From the NCBI GenBank assembly GCA_944472135.2, contig OX235262.1:23545362-23609361 (forward strand): a stretch of DNA of 64,000 bases, written 5' to 3'. This DNA comes from Trichobilharzia regenti (lineage: Eukaryota > Platyhelminthes > Trematoda > Strigeidida > Schistosomatidae). Positions 10,946-22,899 of the stretch are shown in pieces. The translations under genes and the position numbers were made by a program. Under the pieces are notes generated by a model that had not been told where the DNA came from, did not search any database, and saw nothing but the letters and a program-made list of their open reading frames with translations. Positions within the stretch are counted from its first letter, which is position 1; every line of letters starts with the position of its first letter.

Positions 10946-11205
10946 ACTATTATGTTTCTTCAATACCTCCATTACACATAGTCATATCAAGGCGATCGCT
11001 CACATAACTTCACCTTTTATCAGTGTAGATTTAGCATCCTTGATTTTATTGATAATAACTTTTGAATTAATATGGAAGTATGTATGATGTTTACTTGACA
11101 ACAGTTCCCAAATTCTCTTTGTATATCAGTTGCTCTTTGTTAGTGTGATAGTTTCTTGCTGGAGGCTTGGTCGCGAAATGACATGACTTAGAGAGTAAAC
11201 CACTA

Positions 11206-11490
11206 GAAAACCAGGGAGTACCAGTACTTTGGGACTCCTCTTCACTTCTCGACCATTGGGGTTCTCAGCTACGAACTACCGATTATAAACTGAACTCTTA
11301 GACCTTTCAGCCACTAAGAGAGTCTGTTGAATAGCCAGTGATTTGTGACTCCTTGTGATTTGCAGTATATAATGCAACCGTCAGACAACGTCATCGATGA
11401 TTAACTGTTCTCTCATCATAACTCCAAGTAACCTCTTGTATTGAGTCAGTCTCTAGTTTTCCAATGGTTCTCTAACTGATTTCAGTTCTT
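11206..11490 (-). mobile_element. SMalpha-like retroposon fragments, duplicate in unit 2
   Basis: Counterpart of 6165-6530, lacking a 36-bp stretch. The minus strand again shows the ggagtcccaaagt relic of the hammerhead. Confidence 0.6.
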
Positions 11491-11828
11491 AACCAAACGT
11501 TAAACCAATCAAATTGTTACATATCTACATTTCAACCTTTTTCTTTAGCTGCTAAGTTATATTTGTATTATATTTTATTCATTGAGAACTCAACTCAGAT
11601 AAACCTTTTAACTACAGAGATTGGCATTGATATTCTGAAAAGGCGGAATGCAGCGATGTAAAACTGATGCCTTTTCATTCATCAGCTATATCAAAATATA
11701 TTTTTTGTCTTGACCATGGAAAATATATACACTATTTATTTCTGCCAGTTAACAGGCATGGTCACATGTGGAGAATTTAACACTTTCATCCGACTCCCAT
11801 CTACGGTTAACCTAAACAATAAATTTAA

Positions 11829-11860
<32 letters not shown>

Positions 11861-11861
11861 C

Positions 11862-12720
11862 ATTGACGGCACAGAGTTTGAAAATACATCTAATGTCAAG
11901 TACTTTGGGCTGAGTTTTTCCACCGATCTTTCCTGGTCTTCCCACATCTTGCTAATTACTAGAAAGATGTTTCGCTTAACGTTCTACAGTAGGAAATTTA
12001 GGCAGTCTGGTATAAAGCAATCTTTACTTTCTCAATTTATAAATTCTTGTATTCTACCCATCCCCCTTTACTGCTCCCCATTAGTCTTTCCTGGGCTACT
12101 TAAGAAAGACTTTGTTTTGCTGAGAAGGGCACTAAAAGCTGTTAGTAGCGCAAGTGGGATATCGTTAAACCAACTGGTTAACACTATTGTAGATAGACAT
12201 ATTATGTCATGTAAGAAACTAGCGAATACAATATTGTCGGACCCCGAGAATCCTCTCTATACGCATCTATCTCCTTGCATTTCATCTGGTAGAACTAGAA
12301 GCAGCTGTAGGAGGCTATATGCTAGGACTACCAAATACAAAAACCCCACAATACCATATCTGGGACAGCTGTTATGTGATGAGAAATCCGTTAGGTATGA
12401 CACGATAAACTTACTGCAGCACTCTAACAAATAGTCTCATTAGTTTTTTTTCCTTTCCTCGTTACTATTACACTGTTGTTCTCATCTTCTACCACACATC
12501 AACTTTATATTTCAAATCCTGTGGTGCATCGTTTGAAATGTAAACGCTACGCTGTTGTTTTTATTTTTTTATTTATCTTTTTTGACGTCTCTTTTTGATT
12601 TTAAAAATCTCATAAAATTTATGAGTTAATTAGATGCAATATATATTGTAATGGACGCTGAAAATTCCATACCTGTACCACAAATACCGTTTGGAATAAA
12701 GCTGTTATTATTAAAAAAAA
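11862..12720 (+). mobile_element. CR1/SR1-like 3' end, duplicate in unit 2
   Basis: Unit-2 counterpart of 6860-7720. It has the same reading frame to the stop at 12432-12434, with scattered substitutions, and the same 3' UTR end near 12716. The preceding AT dinucleotide tract is longer than in unit 1. Confidence 0.85.
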
Positions 12721-12969
12721 TTATTAATCAGAAGTTGAGAGGTGTATAGCCCTTAATGAAATCACGAAATATAATTACATAATGGTATACACTACTGCTT
12801 GCTCATATGAGTTGCTACACACACCACTCATATCCCATCTAAATACCGGATGGTCATTTCGCTCATTTAGGGCTGAACTCATCAACCGTGTACTCAGTTT
12901 GACTTTAAGTGTTATTCAACAAATATTAGTGTAGAACTTTATTCCGTAATAAAGTGAGTAAGTCGAATT

Positions 12970-13212
12970 TGATCAAATTCGTACGTCGGTGACACAACGG
13001 TTAGAACGCTCACCGACTATGCACATGGTCCAGGGTTCGATCGCCGGTCGGCGAACTCCTTTACCTCGCTAAGTCAGAAATAATGCTGGTGAAGAGGAAA
13101 TGTTGGACGAGAGGCTAGCAATCCGATCCTGTAAAAATGATCACCACTGCTACAGAAACTTCAAGCCACCAGCTTGAAGTTCACTGGAAAACGTGAAGGA
13201 AAAAAAAAAAAA
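12970..13212 (+). mobile_element. tRNA-headed SINE, duplicate in unit 2
   Basis: Unit-2 copy of the SINE at 7978, with the same head, B box (ggttcgatcgc) and A-rich tail. Confidence 0.85.
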
Positions 13213-13639
13213 ACACGACAGGTCAACCTCCAAGTGAAAGCCGAGTGAGAAAAGAAATGTTGAGTTTTTTAGGGTGACATGGAGGAGATGAAAAGTTATG
13301 GGCAGTCTTGAAGCCAGCTGAAAAGGCCTGCAGACTGCACAGTATAAATGATGATGTGCATTTTTTATGGGCCCCATGTTTCAGTCGTAACCGAGGAATA
13401 ATAGTAAAAGTATAAAATTTATTTCAGCCGATATTCTTTAGAGTACAGCTGTCGATAACACGCCATTTGTCGGTGATAGTGAAGGCATACTGAGTAGAAT
13501 ATCTTCTCCATTGATTACCAGTGAAGACATATGTACATACCATCGGTAAAAAGTACTCTAATTTCAACTAATCATTTGATAATCACTTTAATCTATTATC
13601 ATTAGCTGTGAGAACTAAATAATTTTAAGTTTCGTCTCT

Positions 13640-13985
13640 TCGCTGTGTAGCTACCAATTTAACTGATCCTGTGGAACCGTTACATAGGCCGTACAATTTA
13701 TTTCTCGCCGAATTTCCGAATATCACCCTATTTAATGGTTAAGTAAAGGACAAATAAAATCTATTTGTAGCGCTATTCTATTTCATCTTGTGGATACAGA
13801 CCACAAGATTGATGTTAACCATGCTTTCAGGGTCATTTACTGCATACCAACAAATCTCAATTTTGCCTTAACAATTCGACTAGTATATATTACGGAAGCT
13901 GTTGGGATCCATATTAACAAGCCTAATTTATGTGTCGCAATGAAGCTAGTTCAGACATGATCCTTACCTTGGCCATTTAGGTTTG
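13640..13985 (+). pseudogene. PLE-B GIY-YIG remnant, duplicate in unit 2
   Basis: Unit-2 counterpart of 8640-8990, with one base lost in the region before the YIG motif and other small differences. It is non-functional. Confidence 0.58.
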
Positions 13986-14337
13986 AATGAACCTCAACTT
14001 TTTGTAGAAATTTCCTTAATTTTATTTGATAACGTATTAGCTACTATATCTTTGTCATTATTATTATTATTATTTAAGCATCTTTAATGAACTACAATTG
14101 CACTGATCTTACTTTTCAAATAGATATTATTTAAAATAATAGATACTGAACAAAGAATAATTTTTTCAATTACTTTATCATCAGGCTCTACAGTTATATA
14201 TACATACATCATAGTGAATGAATGAATGAATTAGTGCTATGAACAATATTAGTGTGGTTTAAATAACATCGAATCAATAATATTGATACATTACAGCTCA
14301 ATAGCATCAACATAAAATAAGCTGAATGTCAGAAAAA

Positions 14338-14788
14338 TTAGGAAAGATAATATTACAAATTTATGAATTTATAGTTTCTACTGAAGGCCAGGGCAGTAGT
14401 AGTGGCTGGACTTACTTCTTTTGCTCACAAAACACTGGTTGTTTGAGGTGAATCGCAATAGCCTCTGCTGTTTGGAGCCTGCAGTGCTTCGATGTTTTTT
14501 GCAATTTATTTGGCAACCAGTATAATATAGAGAAGGATTCTTCTACGCTGGCTTTGTGGCCGGTTTGCACCAGATGGTCCAATATCGAACCGTTAATAGT
14601 TTTTCACTACATCTTTGCTTAAGTATACTAGGAGATGTTATCGAGCCAGCACGAAAAATCAAGTTCCTAGAGCAACGGCCGATATAACTAGCTCCATAAG
14701 CGCAGTTGAATCGGTCGATACAACTAGAAGTGGCTAGTCTAGGTACTTCATCTTTCAGTCGAGGTAGCACCAACATTGTTATTGACTA
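14338..14788 (-). pseudogene. PLE-B GIY-YIG remnant, duplicate in unit 2
   Basis: Unit-2 counterpart of 9340-9790. The 77-codon open frame is unchanged between the units, although no selection is expected on such a relic. This suggests the duplication is younger than the decay. Confidence 0.65.
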
Positions 14789-15147
14789 CTAATCTAGAAT
14801 ATTCTATGTATATAAACATGCATATATAATTGTAGAGTCAGAAGAGGAGGGAATTATTGAAAATGACATTCTTTGCTCAATTATTTTGTGTTTTATAGAT
14901 GTCTGAATGAATATTTTTGGTATATTTACTCAGCGAATTTTTCGTCTATGAGTTAAGCGCTCATCAGAGTTTCATCAGACTGATGAAGTGATTTCCATCG
15001 GAATCACAAAATGCAGTCACATTTGTACCTTATTATTAATTCAGATGGGAAATACTGAAGCATAAAAAAAGTGAATGAAAAAGGTTTTCCAATAACTGAA
15101 TTCCACAAAACACAGAAAAAAGAGTATTTTAAATAATTCAGTCCAAA

Positions 15148-15942
15148 TGCTCTTAAACCGAATGCATCTGAATGTCACCTTGTTGATTTCAGTCTCAGAC
15201 GCGAAGAAGACTTATGTGAACTGATTCAGCGCCATTATTTCTGTAGTACTTATAGCTGCAAGATGGGAAGTAAATTGAATATCTCCTACTTTGACATCAG
15301 TTTCTCTTCAAATCTCTGTTAGTCATCTCATATCTTGTTGATTTCTGGGAAATTGTTTTGTCTAACTTATTTATTACCTGACTCAACCACTTCTTTTGCA
15401 ATTTATTAATTCATGTATTCTGCCCATTCTTATTTGTTTATTGTTTCCTCTTATTCTTCTTTGGGCTTCTCAAGAGAGACTATGGCCATACATACAGAGT
15501 AGAATATCGGGAGTTGTAATCAAGGTTGGTAGTGTGCTTATTACTCAACTAACTGACATTGTTGTTGATAGGTATTTCAACTCTTCTGGTTTTACCAGAA
15601 AAGATTCCACAAAAATTTATGCTTTTACAGATACTAAATATAAAGATTCCTGCGTGCCATATTTAGCATGAGTTTGATTTGAAGAGTCAAATGTCTAGAA
15701 AGAATTTGTAAACTTTTGAAATTGCTAGTTGAACTGCAAATCATAATGAGAATTATCATTATATATATATATTTCCTGTCCATTCTATTCGACACATTTT
15801 CACCTTCTGTGGTTTTATAATTTGTGTTGTTATATATTTATCTACTTATGTAAGGAGCTTAATTGTTGCAAAGTGTAAAAAACACACTGTAGATTCCATT
15901 CTGTATGATTGTTATTCATTCTATTATTATTATTATTACTAT
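15148..15942 (+). pseudogene. Decayed CR1-like 3' region, duplicate in unit 2
   Basis: Unit-2 counterpart of 10150-10945, nearly identical (one residue differs in the 91-codon open frame at 15396-15671). Confidence 0.65.
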
Positions 15943-16432
15943 TATGTTTCTTCAATACCTCCATTACACATAGTCATATCAAGGCGATCGCTCACATAAC
16001 TTCACCTTTTATCAGTGTAGATTTAGCATCCTTGATTTTATTGGTAATAACTTTTTAAATGAATACGGAAGTATGTATGATTTTTACTTGACAACAGTTC
16101 CCAAATTCTCTTTGTATATCAGTTGCTCTATCTTTGTTAGTGTGATAGTTTCCTGTTACAGGCTTGATCACAAATCGATATTAGTTTGAGAGAAAACCAG
16201 GGAGTACTATGAACGCTCCAATTCAAAACTGAGAGACACTCATTCCACACGTGAAACAAGGGTAGCCTACGGAACGCTCACATGCCCTTTTATTCATAAT
16301 TTTCATAAATATACGTATTTAATACGTAAAAGTCTCATTTTTCCGGTGATTGGTGCAGTCAAGCTGATTTATCCGTTGCTTCATTTTGGTGCTTAAGGTT
16401 ATACTTTGCTGTCAGTTTATTTATCTTATTTC

Positions 16433-16652
16433 CTTCATGATCCTACTGGAACATTGGGCTTCAAGCTTGAACGCTTGAAGTTTCTGTAACAGAGGTGATT
16501 ATTTTTACAGGTTGGGGTTGCTAGCCCCATGCATAACCTTCTCTCTTACCAGCTTGATCACTGGCTTAGTGAGGTAAAGCAGTGCTCGGCTGAGGATCAA
16601 ACCCCGGACCATGTGCATGGTCGGCGAACGTCCTAACCACCATGCCACTGAT
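16433..16652 (-). mobile_element. tRNA-headed SINE (long-tail type)
   Basis: On the minus strand: a tRNA-like head (catggtggttaggacgttcg, then ggtttgatcct), the conserved body (gctagcaacccc) and the cttgaagcc tail. The B box is degraded. Confidence 0.8.
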
Positions 16653-16824
16653 GCTGTCAATTTATAGTCACGATGAATTAGTACAATCTTCTCATCAGTG
16701 TTTTGTAGCTTGTCTGAAGAGTGGGACACACATTTTCAATTTCTTTAGCTGATGATAAATTCAGAACTACTGGGAAATTCTTAGAATTTTACATGGTTAT
16801 CATAAATAAATAAATTTTTTTTTG

Positions 16825-16920
16825 TTCAGCGAAGAAATTTCTTTTCAACGACTTCATTTTCAAGCTGTACAGTCGTATTTATATTACAGAAAAAGTTATT
16901 AAGTAGCGCTAAATAATTGC
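16825..16920 (+). repeat. PLE-B terminal module
   Basis: A ~75-base motif, cagcgaagaaattt ... ttcaagctgtacagtcgt ... ttaagtagcgct, recurs at 31075, 38255, 45930 and 61862 (+) and at 32925 (-). Three of the copies precede minus-strand GIY-YIG remnants, so it is probably the PLE-B 3' end or pseudo-LTR. Confidence 0.6.
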
Positions 16921-17159
16921 TCAGTCAATATACATATATAAGTGATAAGAATAATGATAATTAAAATGTTATAAAGGGTAGAGTTGAAGGGATGAATTAC
17001 AAAATTATTAAAGATTGTTCTATAAGTGAATTTATATCAAATTTTTTTAAAATGTAGTGTTGTCTAAAAATTTGAAAAAATTAGGAGTACGATTACGATA
17101 AGAATAAAGATGTGAATTGAAGTGGAAAGAATTCAAATGATAAAATAAAATAAAAACTA

Positions 17160-17520
17160 GAAAGATCATTACTATAACCAAGGTAAAGAAAGGGGTTTGA
17201 CAAAACGTTTTCGAACAGATAATTTAGGTTTCTGTTCATGTATAGCTAAAGCTTCGGCTGTGCATAAGTGAAGAAAACGTAAACTTTTGGTGCGATTCGA
17301 TTTTGCCATGTAGATAACCTTGAAGGATGAATCACGTAGGGCTGAATGACCAGACTCTAACAGGTGATCACAAATAGACTTCGACTTCGCAGTTCTACGT
17401 TCACCTTTCCATAACGAAACTGGATAGTGTTCAGCTACATGTTTTCGGAGAGTACGCTTACAACGTCCAATATAACTATAATCCGATAAATACATTCTCT
17501 AGTTTCAATGTAGATTACAT
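17160..17520 (-). pseudogene. PLE-B GIY-YIG endonuclease C-terminus
   Basis: The 107-codon frame (17172-17495) encodes YIGRCKRTLRKHVAEHYP, the core of a GIY-YIG nuclease, then a conserved tail with ESGHSAL, ALAIHEQKPKL and SLPWL. It is the best-kept PLE-B endonuclease in the window, but the CxxC-GA part before YIG is disrupted and no RT is joined to it. It would have nicked target DNA during retrotransposition. Confidence 0.75.
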
Positions 17521-17629
17521 CCCGAATCAATATTAGTTCGGATAATTGTATACATTAGTTCAGGGCAAGGCTACATCACGAGTTGACACTATTAGAATTT
17601 CTGGGTCAGTGAGTTCTGAATGAGTTCTG

Positions 17630-17810
17630 GATGAATAGTTAATCAGCATGGTCTCAGAGCCGGAAGTTCATCGGTTCGATTTCTGATGAGGTCGTTGGTG
17701 TGCATTGTTGAATAATATAAAACTAGGAAAAAATAATTATCCAGTACTACCTGGCTGGTTTTCAATGATCTCTGTCTAACTGTGTTAGTTAATGATGAAA
17801 TCCAAGCCTT
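17630..17810 (+). mobile_element. SMalpha-like retroposon relic
   Basis: The order tRNA-like B box (ggttcgattt), then aaaactagga, then ccagtactacctgg, then ggttttcaatgatctct follows the family seen at 51.5 kb. The hammerhead core is lost. Confidence 0.55.
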
Positions 17811-17836
17811 TAGAAAAACCGAAAATCTAAATTAAT

Positions 17837-18690
17837 GTGTTAGTGACAGTCAACAGGCAACAATTCCATTTTATAAAATGTAAGCAGATAAGTATATCCA
17901 TATTCACGAAGAAAACCGACTCCAATAAATACTTATTCTTCAAATCACCACAACCCATCAGCACAAAGATTTCAATTGTTTCAAGTCTTCTTAGACGAGC
18001 ACACTCTCTCATAAGGCATGAGCAAGAAAAAGAAGAAGAAATATCAAACATTACTGAAACTCTCAAGCAAAACAACTACCCAAAGCTTCATCAACAAAAT
18101 CAACACTGACATTAGGTATGGTCGAAAACGTATTCCAAAAACATGCAACTCAACAGTTCCATATAGAGCGGAGACGTCAGATGATATCAGAAGAGTACTC
18201 ACTAGGCTCGACATCAGAGTTTTCTTCGAAACATCAGACACACAGCGAAACAACCTTGTCCATATAAAAGACCAAATTCCTAAAGATTCGCTATCTAATT
18301 GTGTCTATGAAATAAAATGCTTGGAATGTGATGCGATATACATCGAACAAACATCGCCAGAGAAAAACTGAAACCACAATTAATGAATACCGTAGAGCCG
18401 CCTCTGTTCGACCACCGAGAAATCTAGTTGAACTAGAAAAACTTGAAAAATCATCAGGAAGACACAGGTCTACAAGCTAGGCTATTTCGTCAGGCCAAAA
18501 AATTGATTTTGACAATATTGAAATCATTACCCAGAAAAAACTTCGGAAATCACAAAGAACGTCTAATATAAGAAGCACTTCATATCAAGTGGAACCCAGA
18601 TTGTCTGAATGACGGACTAAAACAGAATTTGACCTGGTTACAACATCTTCCTCCCCATGAAGTGACAAAACCAACACGGATGTGATAAAC
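17837..18690 (+). pseudogene. PLE-D C-terminal RT edge + GIY-YIG, frameshifted
   Basis: Frame 1 (17837-18109) carries a PLE post-RT region (KISIVSSLLRRAHSLI...LKQNNYP). Frame 2 (to 18371) continues with VPYRAETSDDIRRVL and CVYEIKCLECDAIYIEQTS, a GIY-YIG start with its CxxC pair, then a stop. Later pieces (RNLVELEKLEKSSGRH) lie in yet another frame. At least two frameshifts are therefore present. It differs from PLE-A and PLE-B in sequence, and it may be a separate family or a diverged PLE-A relative. Confidence 0.7.
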
Positions 18691-18699
18691 AAATTCACT

Positions 18700-19470
18700 A
18701 TGTAAACACACACTACTTTTATAATTTTACACACTGATCAAATCCAACAATCTACACTTGATTTTGTTATCTTTACCAATTGACCAACTTGACAACGAAA
18801 AACGACCCCAGATAGACGAATGATGATCAAGTTAGTAAACTTTATTTTGATATCATAACAGACGTACTATTTATTACCTTTGTTATTTGGTTTAGTGATC
18901 TTCATTGTTATTTTGACTTTCAATATGTCCTGCTTTTAACTTGACCTAAGTTTATTTCTCATCCCTTAACTCTTTGTTATATATATGCTGATATTTTGTA
19001 AATTTCAGTTTTATCAGTTTTACTTTCCTAAATATTATGACAGAAAAGTGTTACTTAGAACAAAGCAGCTCCCGGTCCAGAATACGTGAGTGAAGAGGAA
19101 AAACTTCAAAAATAAAACCTTTTTGTTACTGCTTTTTCCTATTTATTTTCTGAACTGATATGATTTTTAGTCTTGTTTTCTTAAAGTTTTGTTTTTAGCA
19201 GTTATATAAACTGTCACATCTGCTGGTTGTTTATGACGCAGAGTTGTAAGTGTGAATATTTATCATTAAAAGTTAAAAAGAAGATAAAAGTCGTCTGAAA
19301 TGATAAGTAAGTACACTTTCATAGCATTGTTTTTTGCGTATATCTTTGAAAGCTAGACGTAGTTTTATTTCCCCGTGCAAAGAAATAATAATGTCTGGCT
19401 TAGCTCACTCACATCCACAAGCCTACAAACTTCTTCTTATCTACTTGTAGATAAGGCTATTGTAATTTAA
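18700..19470. other. No gene recognised
   Basis: AT-rich sequence with no convincing reading frame or known repeat. It may be old retroelement UTR. Confidence 0.4.
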
Positions 19471-19790
19471 GCAAATAGTTCTTCTTTTCGAACCAACCAG
19501 GAACCGATTGTGAAACAAATAGTCAGGAAGAAATGGAGATGGATTGGCTGGCCATACTCTGAGGAAACCATCAAGTGACATCACTAGACAATCCATTGCT
19601 CGAGTGGAACCCGAAAGGGAAGCGACGAGTTGGTCGTCAATGTGAGGGTGACCTAGAAGAGGTCATGTGAGGAGAAGATGAAGGCGTGTGGGCAGACTTG
19701 GAGCGAGATGAAAACGTTGGCAGATAACCGAACGCAATGGAGGTGCGCAGCTGAATCCCTATGTTCCTCTAGGAATTAAAGGAAATAATA
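19470..19790 (+). mobile_element. RTE/SR2-like 3' fragment
   Basis: Translated pieces (NQEPIVKQI, RKWRWIGWPYSEE, then GSGTRKGSDELV) match the C-terminal region of RTE-clade polyproteins. The 3' end is ttcctctaggaattaaagg. Stops are present and the copy is strongly 5'-truncated. Confidence 0.75.
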
Positions 19791-19954
19791 ATCAATTCAT
19801 CAGTGAGTATCTGTCCTCAATCTCGACCTGGCAGACCTCACTAATCACCAATTCTCACTACCACCTCAGGCAATTTCGTCTTGTAGCTAGTCACACTAGT
19901 GATCACTGAATTAATTTTCAGGAGTTATTTTGTAGTGATTTGATTTGTTTCAAG

Positions 19955-20070
19955 TTCCACCCCCAAGTGGATATTAGTTAGAGAACTATTGAAAACCAGC
20001 AAGGAGTAGTGGAATTCTGTTTTGTTTCAGTTTTTGTGACTCCTCAATATTAATCACTCACCGGGGTTGA
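19955..20070 (-). mobile_element. SMalpha-like retroposon relic
   Basis: The minus strand shows ttgaggagtcacaaaaactg ... followed by the family 3' part (ttttcaatagttctctaact). The hammerhead core is partly recognisable (GAGGA) but the GAAA box is changed. Confidence 0.5.
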
Positions 20071-20324
20071 CCTTTTTATATTCACTAAATGTTTATGCTA
20101 CTTTTATTTATATTCATGAGTTAGTAATTATCACCACTCTTCATTCTAGTAGATTTTGTGTTCTCATACTAATTGTTTTTCAAGATATAAACTCTCTAAC
20201 ACTACTGTCGTACTCTAACTTTCCTAAATTAACTTCTTTCTAATTACACTTTCAAGGTATTTTGTATTTATAAAAATATAATATGTGCAAAATATATTTG
20301 TTTCGTAAGTGGATGAAGTTGCGT

Positions 20325-20555
20325 CGGTTGAACAGCGGTTAGGACGCTCGCCAAACATGCACATGGTCAGGGGTTCAATCCCTGGCCGACGAGGCGCTCC
20401 TTTACATCGTTAAGCCATTAATAAAGCTGGTAAACAGGAAAGGTTAGGCATGAGGCTAGCAACGCCATCCTGTAAAAATAATCACCTCTGTTACAGAAAC
20501 TTCAAGCCTTCTAGCTTGAAGACCTATGTTCCACTAGGAACGTGAAGGAAAAAAA
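20325..20555 (+). mobile_element. tRNA-headed SINE (long-tail type)
   Basis: Head gcgtcggttgaacagcggtt, B box ggttcaatccc, conserved body, and tail ending ggaacgtgaagg plus A-run. Confidence 0.85.
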
Positions 20556-20559
20556 GAGT

Positions 20560-21690
20560 GGATGAAAGTGCTAAAAAGCCCTTATTAAGATTTCACTTAA
20601 TATGACTTAAAGTCGCCACACAAAATAACCTATCATTTTGACGAAAAATGTGGTTCACTTGAAATTTTAGTGAATGTTAAGACAAACAGAGAACCAGTAC
20701 GCGTTCATTGTAAAGTTTCACTTGTTATCTTGCTTCGATTTCTATAACCGTCCTTGATGAAAACGGATGAAAACTCCTTGACGTACGTATCCATCCCACT
20801 TGGTTCTCGCCAGTTACTTTTAGCTGGCCACACATACTGTCGACAGAACTTCACTTTCTCAATACACGATCTTTTTCACGTCTGGTTTGAACACCTAAGC
20901 TGTTGATTCACATCCTTGGTTCACTCAAAGATCTGACTGTCACTTGAATGTCTTCACAGTATATATTCAATGCGCCCTAAATTTCCCTCTGTATATTTAT
21001 TGTTTGATCAATTAACTCTTGTCTAGTTGCCCCCACTGCTTGAGTTCCTTGTTGCTGATTTTTTTTTCTGGTTAGCCACCTGGTCTTCATTATCATCGAC
21101 CTTAGGTATTTTTATCATAAAATTCTGTAGCAGGCAATATTGGAAATTCTTTTGGTGTCGTGCAACACAAAATCCACGAATTATTATATAGAAGCGCTAA
21201 TCTGACATCAATGTTAAAAACCTCGAATCTCGTTCATCAGGTGGAGTGTTGTAGAAGTGAAATAACTGCCTCACAACGATACTGTTAGAAGAGATCAGAG
21301 TTAGGATTTTGATTATACGCTATGCGTCAATGAATACAATAAAGCTTTTGACAAAAAAACAGCTTTCCACTTTATGCAAATTAAACTGCATACGTATTTA
21401 GTTGTTTATCATTCACTAATGAGTCATTCATATTTGTAGATTGTCTTCATCTGAATGCTATAACTAAGGAGTTGAAGACTAGCAAAAATATACATAAAAT
21501 TGTCTGAATAAATTCTATCTCTACATAGAGTAGCTTTTTTATTATCATTATTGACTGTTTTTAATCATTTAGTAATAAAAACAATCGTAGTCCCCATAAT
21601 ACTTCCATTTATTCACACGTTTAGATTGGTTTTACAGTCAGTGATTGCTTTTAATATAGTTCACAGAAATACAGACACCAATATAATATT
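20560..21690. other. No gene recognised
   Basis: Non-coding, with no family I can name. Frames are short and interrupted. Confidence 0.4.
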
Positions 21691-21694
21691 ATTA

Positions 21695-22128
21695 TTCTCT
21701 TGGGCTCTGGGTGAAACATAAGGTATCAGTAGAATATCTCAATTTAACCCTAATCTCTGAAGTCCTATTCAGCTGGTCTCATGATTACCTTTGAGCTGTC
21801 AACTCCCTCCTCACACAATGATCTCCTCCATGTCATCAAGGGACCCGCGACCAAATCATCCTCTTCCTCTTAGGATTTCATTCGAGAGTGTGTTTGGTGT
21901 TCCACGTCATTCGGCGATTTCCTCAGCCATCCATATCTATTTTTTCTACATATTGATTGAACAATAGTTTCATGGCTGGTTAGTTCCCATAGTTTCCTGT
22001 TGTTAATTCTTGATGAATGACCAGTGTTGATCTTCAGTGTTTGTTGAGAAAAGTTTGCAATCTCTTGGTAATGCTCTTCGTGGTCCATGTATTTAGTTTC
22101 CTGACCCACACATAAGGGATGACTAAAA
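21695..22128 (-). mobile_element. RTE/SR2-like fragment, interrupted by a SINE
   Basis: The minus strand encodes decayed RTE C-terminal sequence. The same element resumes after the SINE at 22310-22810, where the minus strand matches the region seen at 39990-40270. The SINE therefore landed in an existing RTE copy. Confidence 0.65.
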
Positions 22129-22305
22129 GTGCGTCGGTGGCACAGTGGTTAGGACTCTCGCCGACCATCCACATGGTCCGGGGTTCGAGCCCACGCCGAC
22201 GCACATCTTGATATCTATGGTCGGCCTGCGAAATTTGGGCTACCGATATCCATGCTGAAAATTCCATACTTGTACCGAAAATACGGTTTGGAATCAAGCT
22301 GTAAT
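22129..22305 (+). mobile_element. tRNA-headed SINE with CR1 3' tail (short type)
   Basis: A box tggcacagtgg (22138-22148) and B box ggttcgagccc (22182-22192) are intact. After the tRNA-like head and a short body (tgatatctatggtcggcctg) comes a tail, gctgaaaattccatacttgt ... tttggaatcaagctgtaat, which is nearly the 3' end of the CR1 element at 7660-7716. This explains its mobility: the CR1 RT would recognise the shared tail. Other copies are at 29820 and 43366. Confidence 0.88.
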
Positions 22306-22309
22306 CAAA

Positions 22310-22815
22310 AATAAAAAAAAATAAATAAATGTTTATGTTAAAAATGAAAATTTCGTTCTTTGTCCTAAATTCAAAAGCTTTTCAAGTGTGAAATCAGAGT
22401 GTTGAGTGGTGAAGATCTGTTTTGCTCTTCCGATTCTGGTTTTGATATCCCAATTCATGCTGTGTGCCTGTGTAGTTGAAACGATGCTTCCCAGATTAGT
22501 GAACAAAGTGACGTCTCTTGTATTTATTCCACTGATATTAATTAGTGCTTATTTTTGGTTAGTTGACTGGTTGGTTGGTTGGTTGATTGGTTATTTTCAT
22601 CACCTCCATCTTCTCTGTGTTCACCTGAAGTCCTCTCTTCGCCACCTGCCTCTTCTGTCAGATTTTTGCCTTACGCCTGTATGTCTTCGAGTTTTTATGA
22701 CATCAAACATAAGTCATTCGTGAAACTCGGATCTTCTAGAGTCTTTTTGTCGATTCAAAGTACTCCTATCTATCTCTCTCCTCACTGTCTGGTGCACACT
22801 CCACTGAGAATCCAG
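22310..22815 (-). mobile_element. RTE/SR2-like fragment (continuation)
   Basis: Minus-strand relic of the RTE RT connection region, continuing the fragment at 21695-22128. A tggttggttgg-type simple stretch at 22560-22590 lies inside. Open frames here on the plus strand are antisense and not genes. Confidence 0.6.
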
Positions 22816-22899
22816 TGAGAAAATTTAAACAAAACAAAAAAATCTAAACGAATTTACAAAAACTTAATAGTAATGTGAAATGCAATTAAAACGTTTATG

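Larger units (their letters stand above)
6165..11205 (+). repeat. Tandem duplication, unit 1 (~5 kb)
   Basis: Every landmark of this unit recurs about 4990-5040 bp further on: an SMalpha-like piece, CR1 3' end, SINE, RTE scrap, two PLE GIY-YIG remnants and a CR1 relic. Open frames at 9545-9778 and 14543-14776 are identical in protein. Differences include a 36-bp stretch after 6400 missing from unit 2 and an AT tract of different length. Each unit starts at a copy of gaaaacca(a/g)ggagtac (6165, 11206, and again at 16192). Confidence 0.92.
11206..16191 (+). repeat. Tandem duplication, unit 2 (~5 kb)
   Basis: Second copy of 6165-11205, a few percent diverged. It carries the same elements in the same order and ends where the shared gaaaaccagggagtac motif occurs a third time (16192-16207), after which the sequence diverges. 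Confidence 0.92.

Noticed and set aside
11833..11861. AT dinucleotide tracts here and at 6841, 30967, 35187, 54337, 56540
   Set aside because: Ordinary microsatellites, common at retroelement tails; length differences between the tandem units are expected.
22129..22200. Functional tRNA gene
   Set aside because: A and B boxes are present but the sequence does not fold as a complete tRNA with a clear anticodon loop, and it is repeated with a LINE-derived tail.
22406..22723. 105-codon hydrophobic open frame, possible membrane protein
   Set aside because: It is antisense to a decayed RTE element also seen near 40 kb; the hydrophobicity comes from T-rich antisense sequence.
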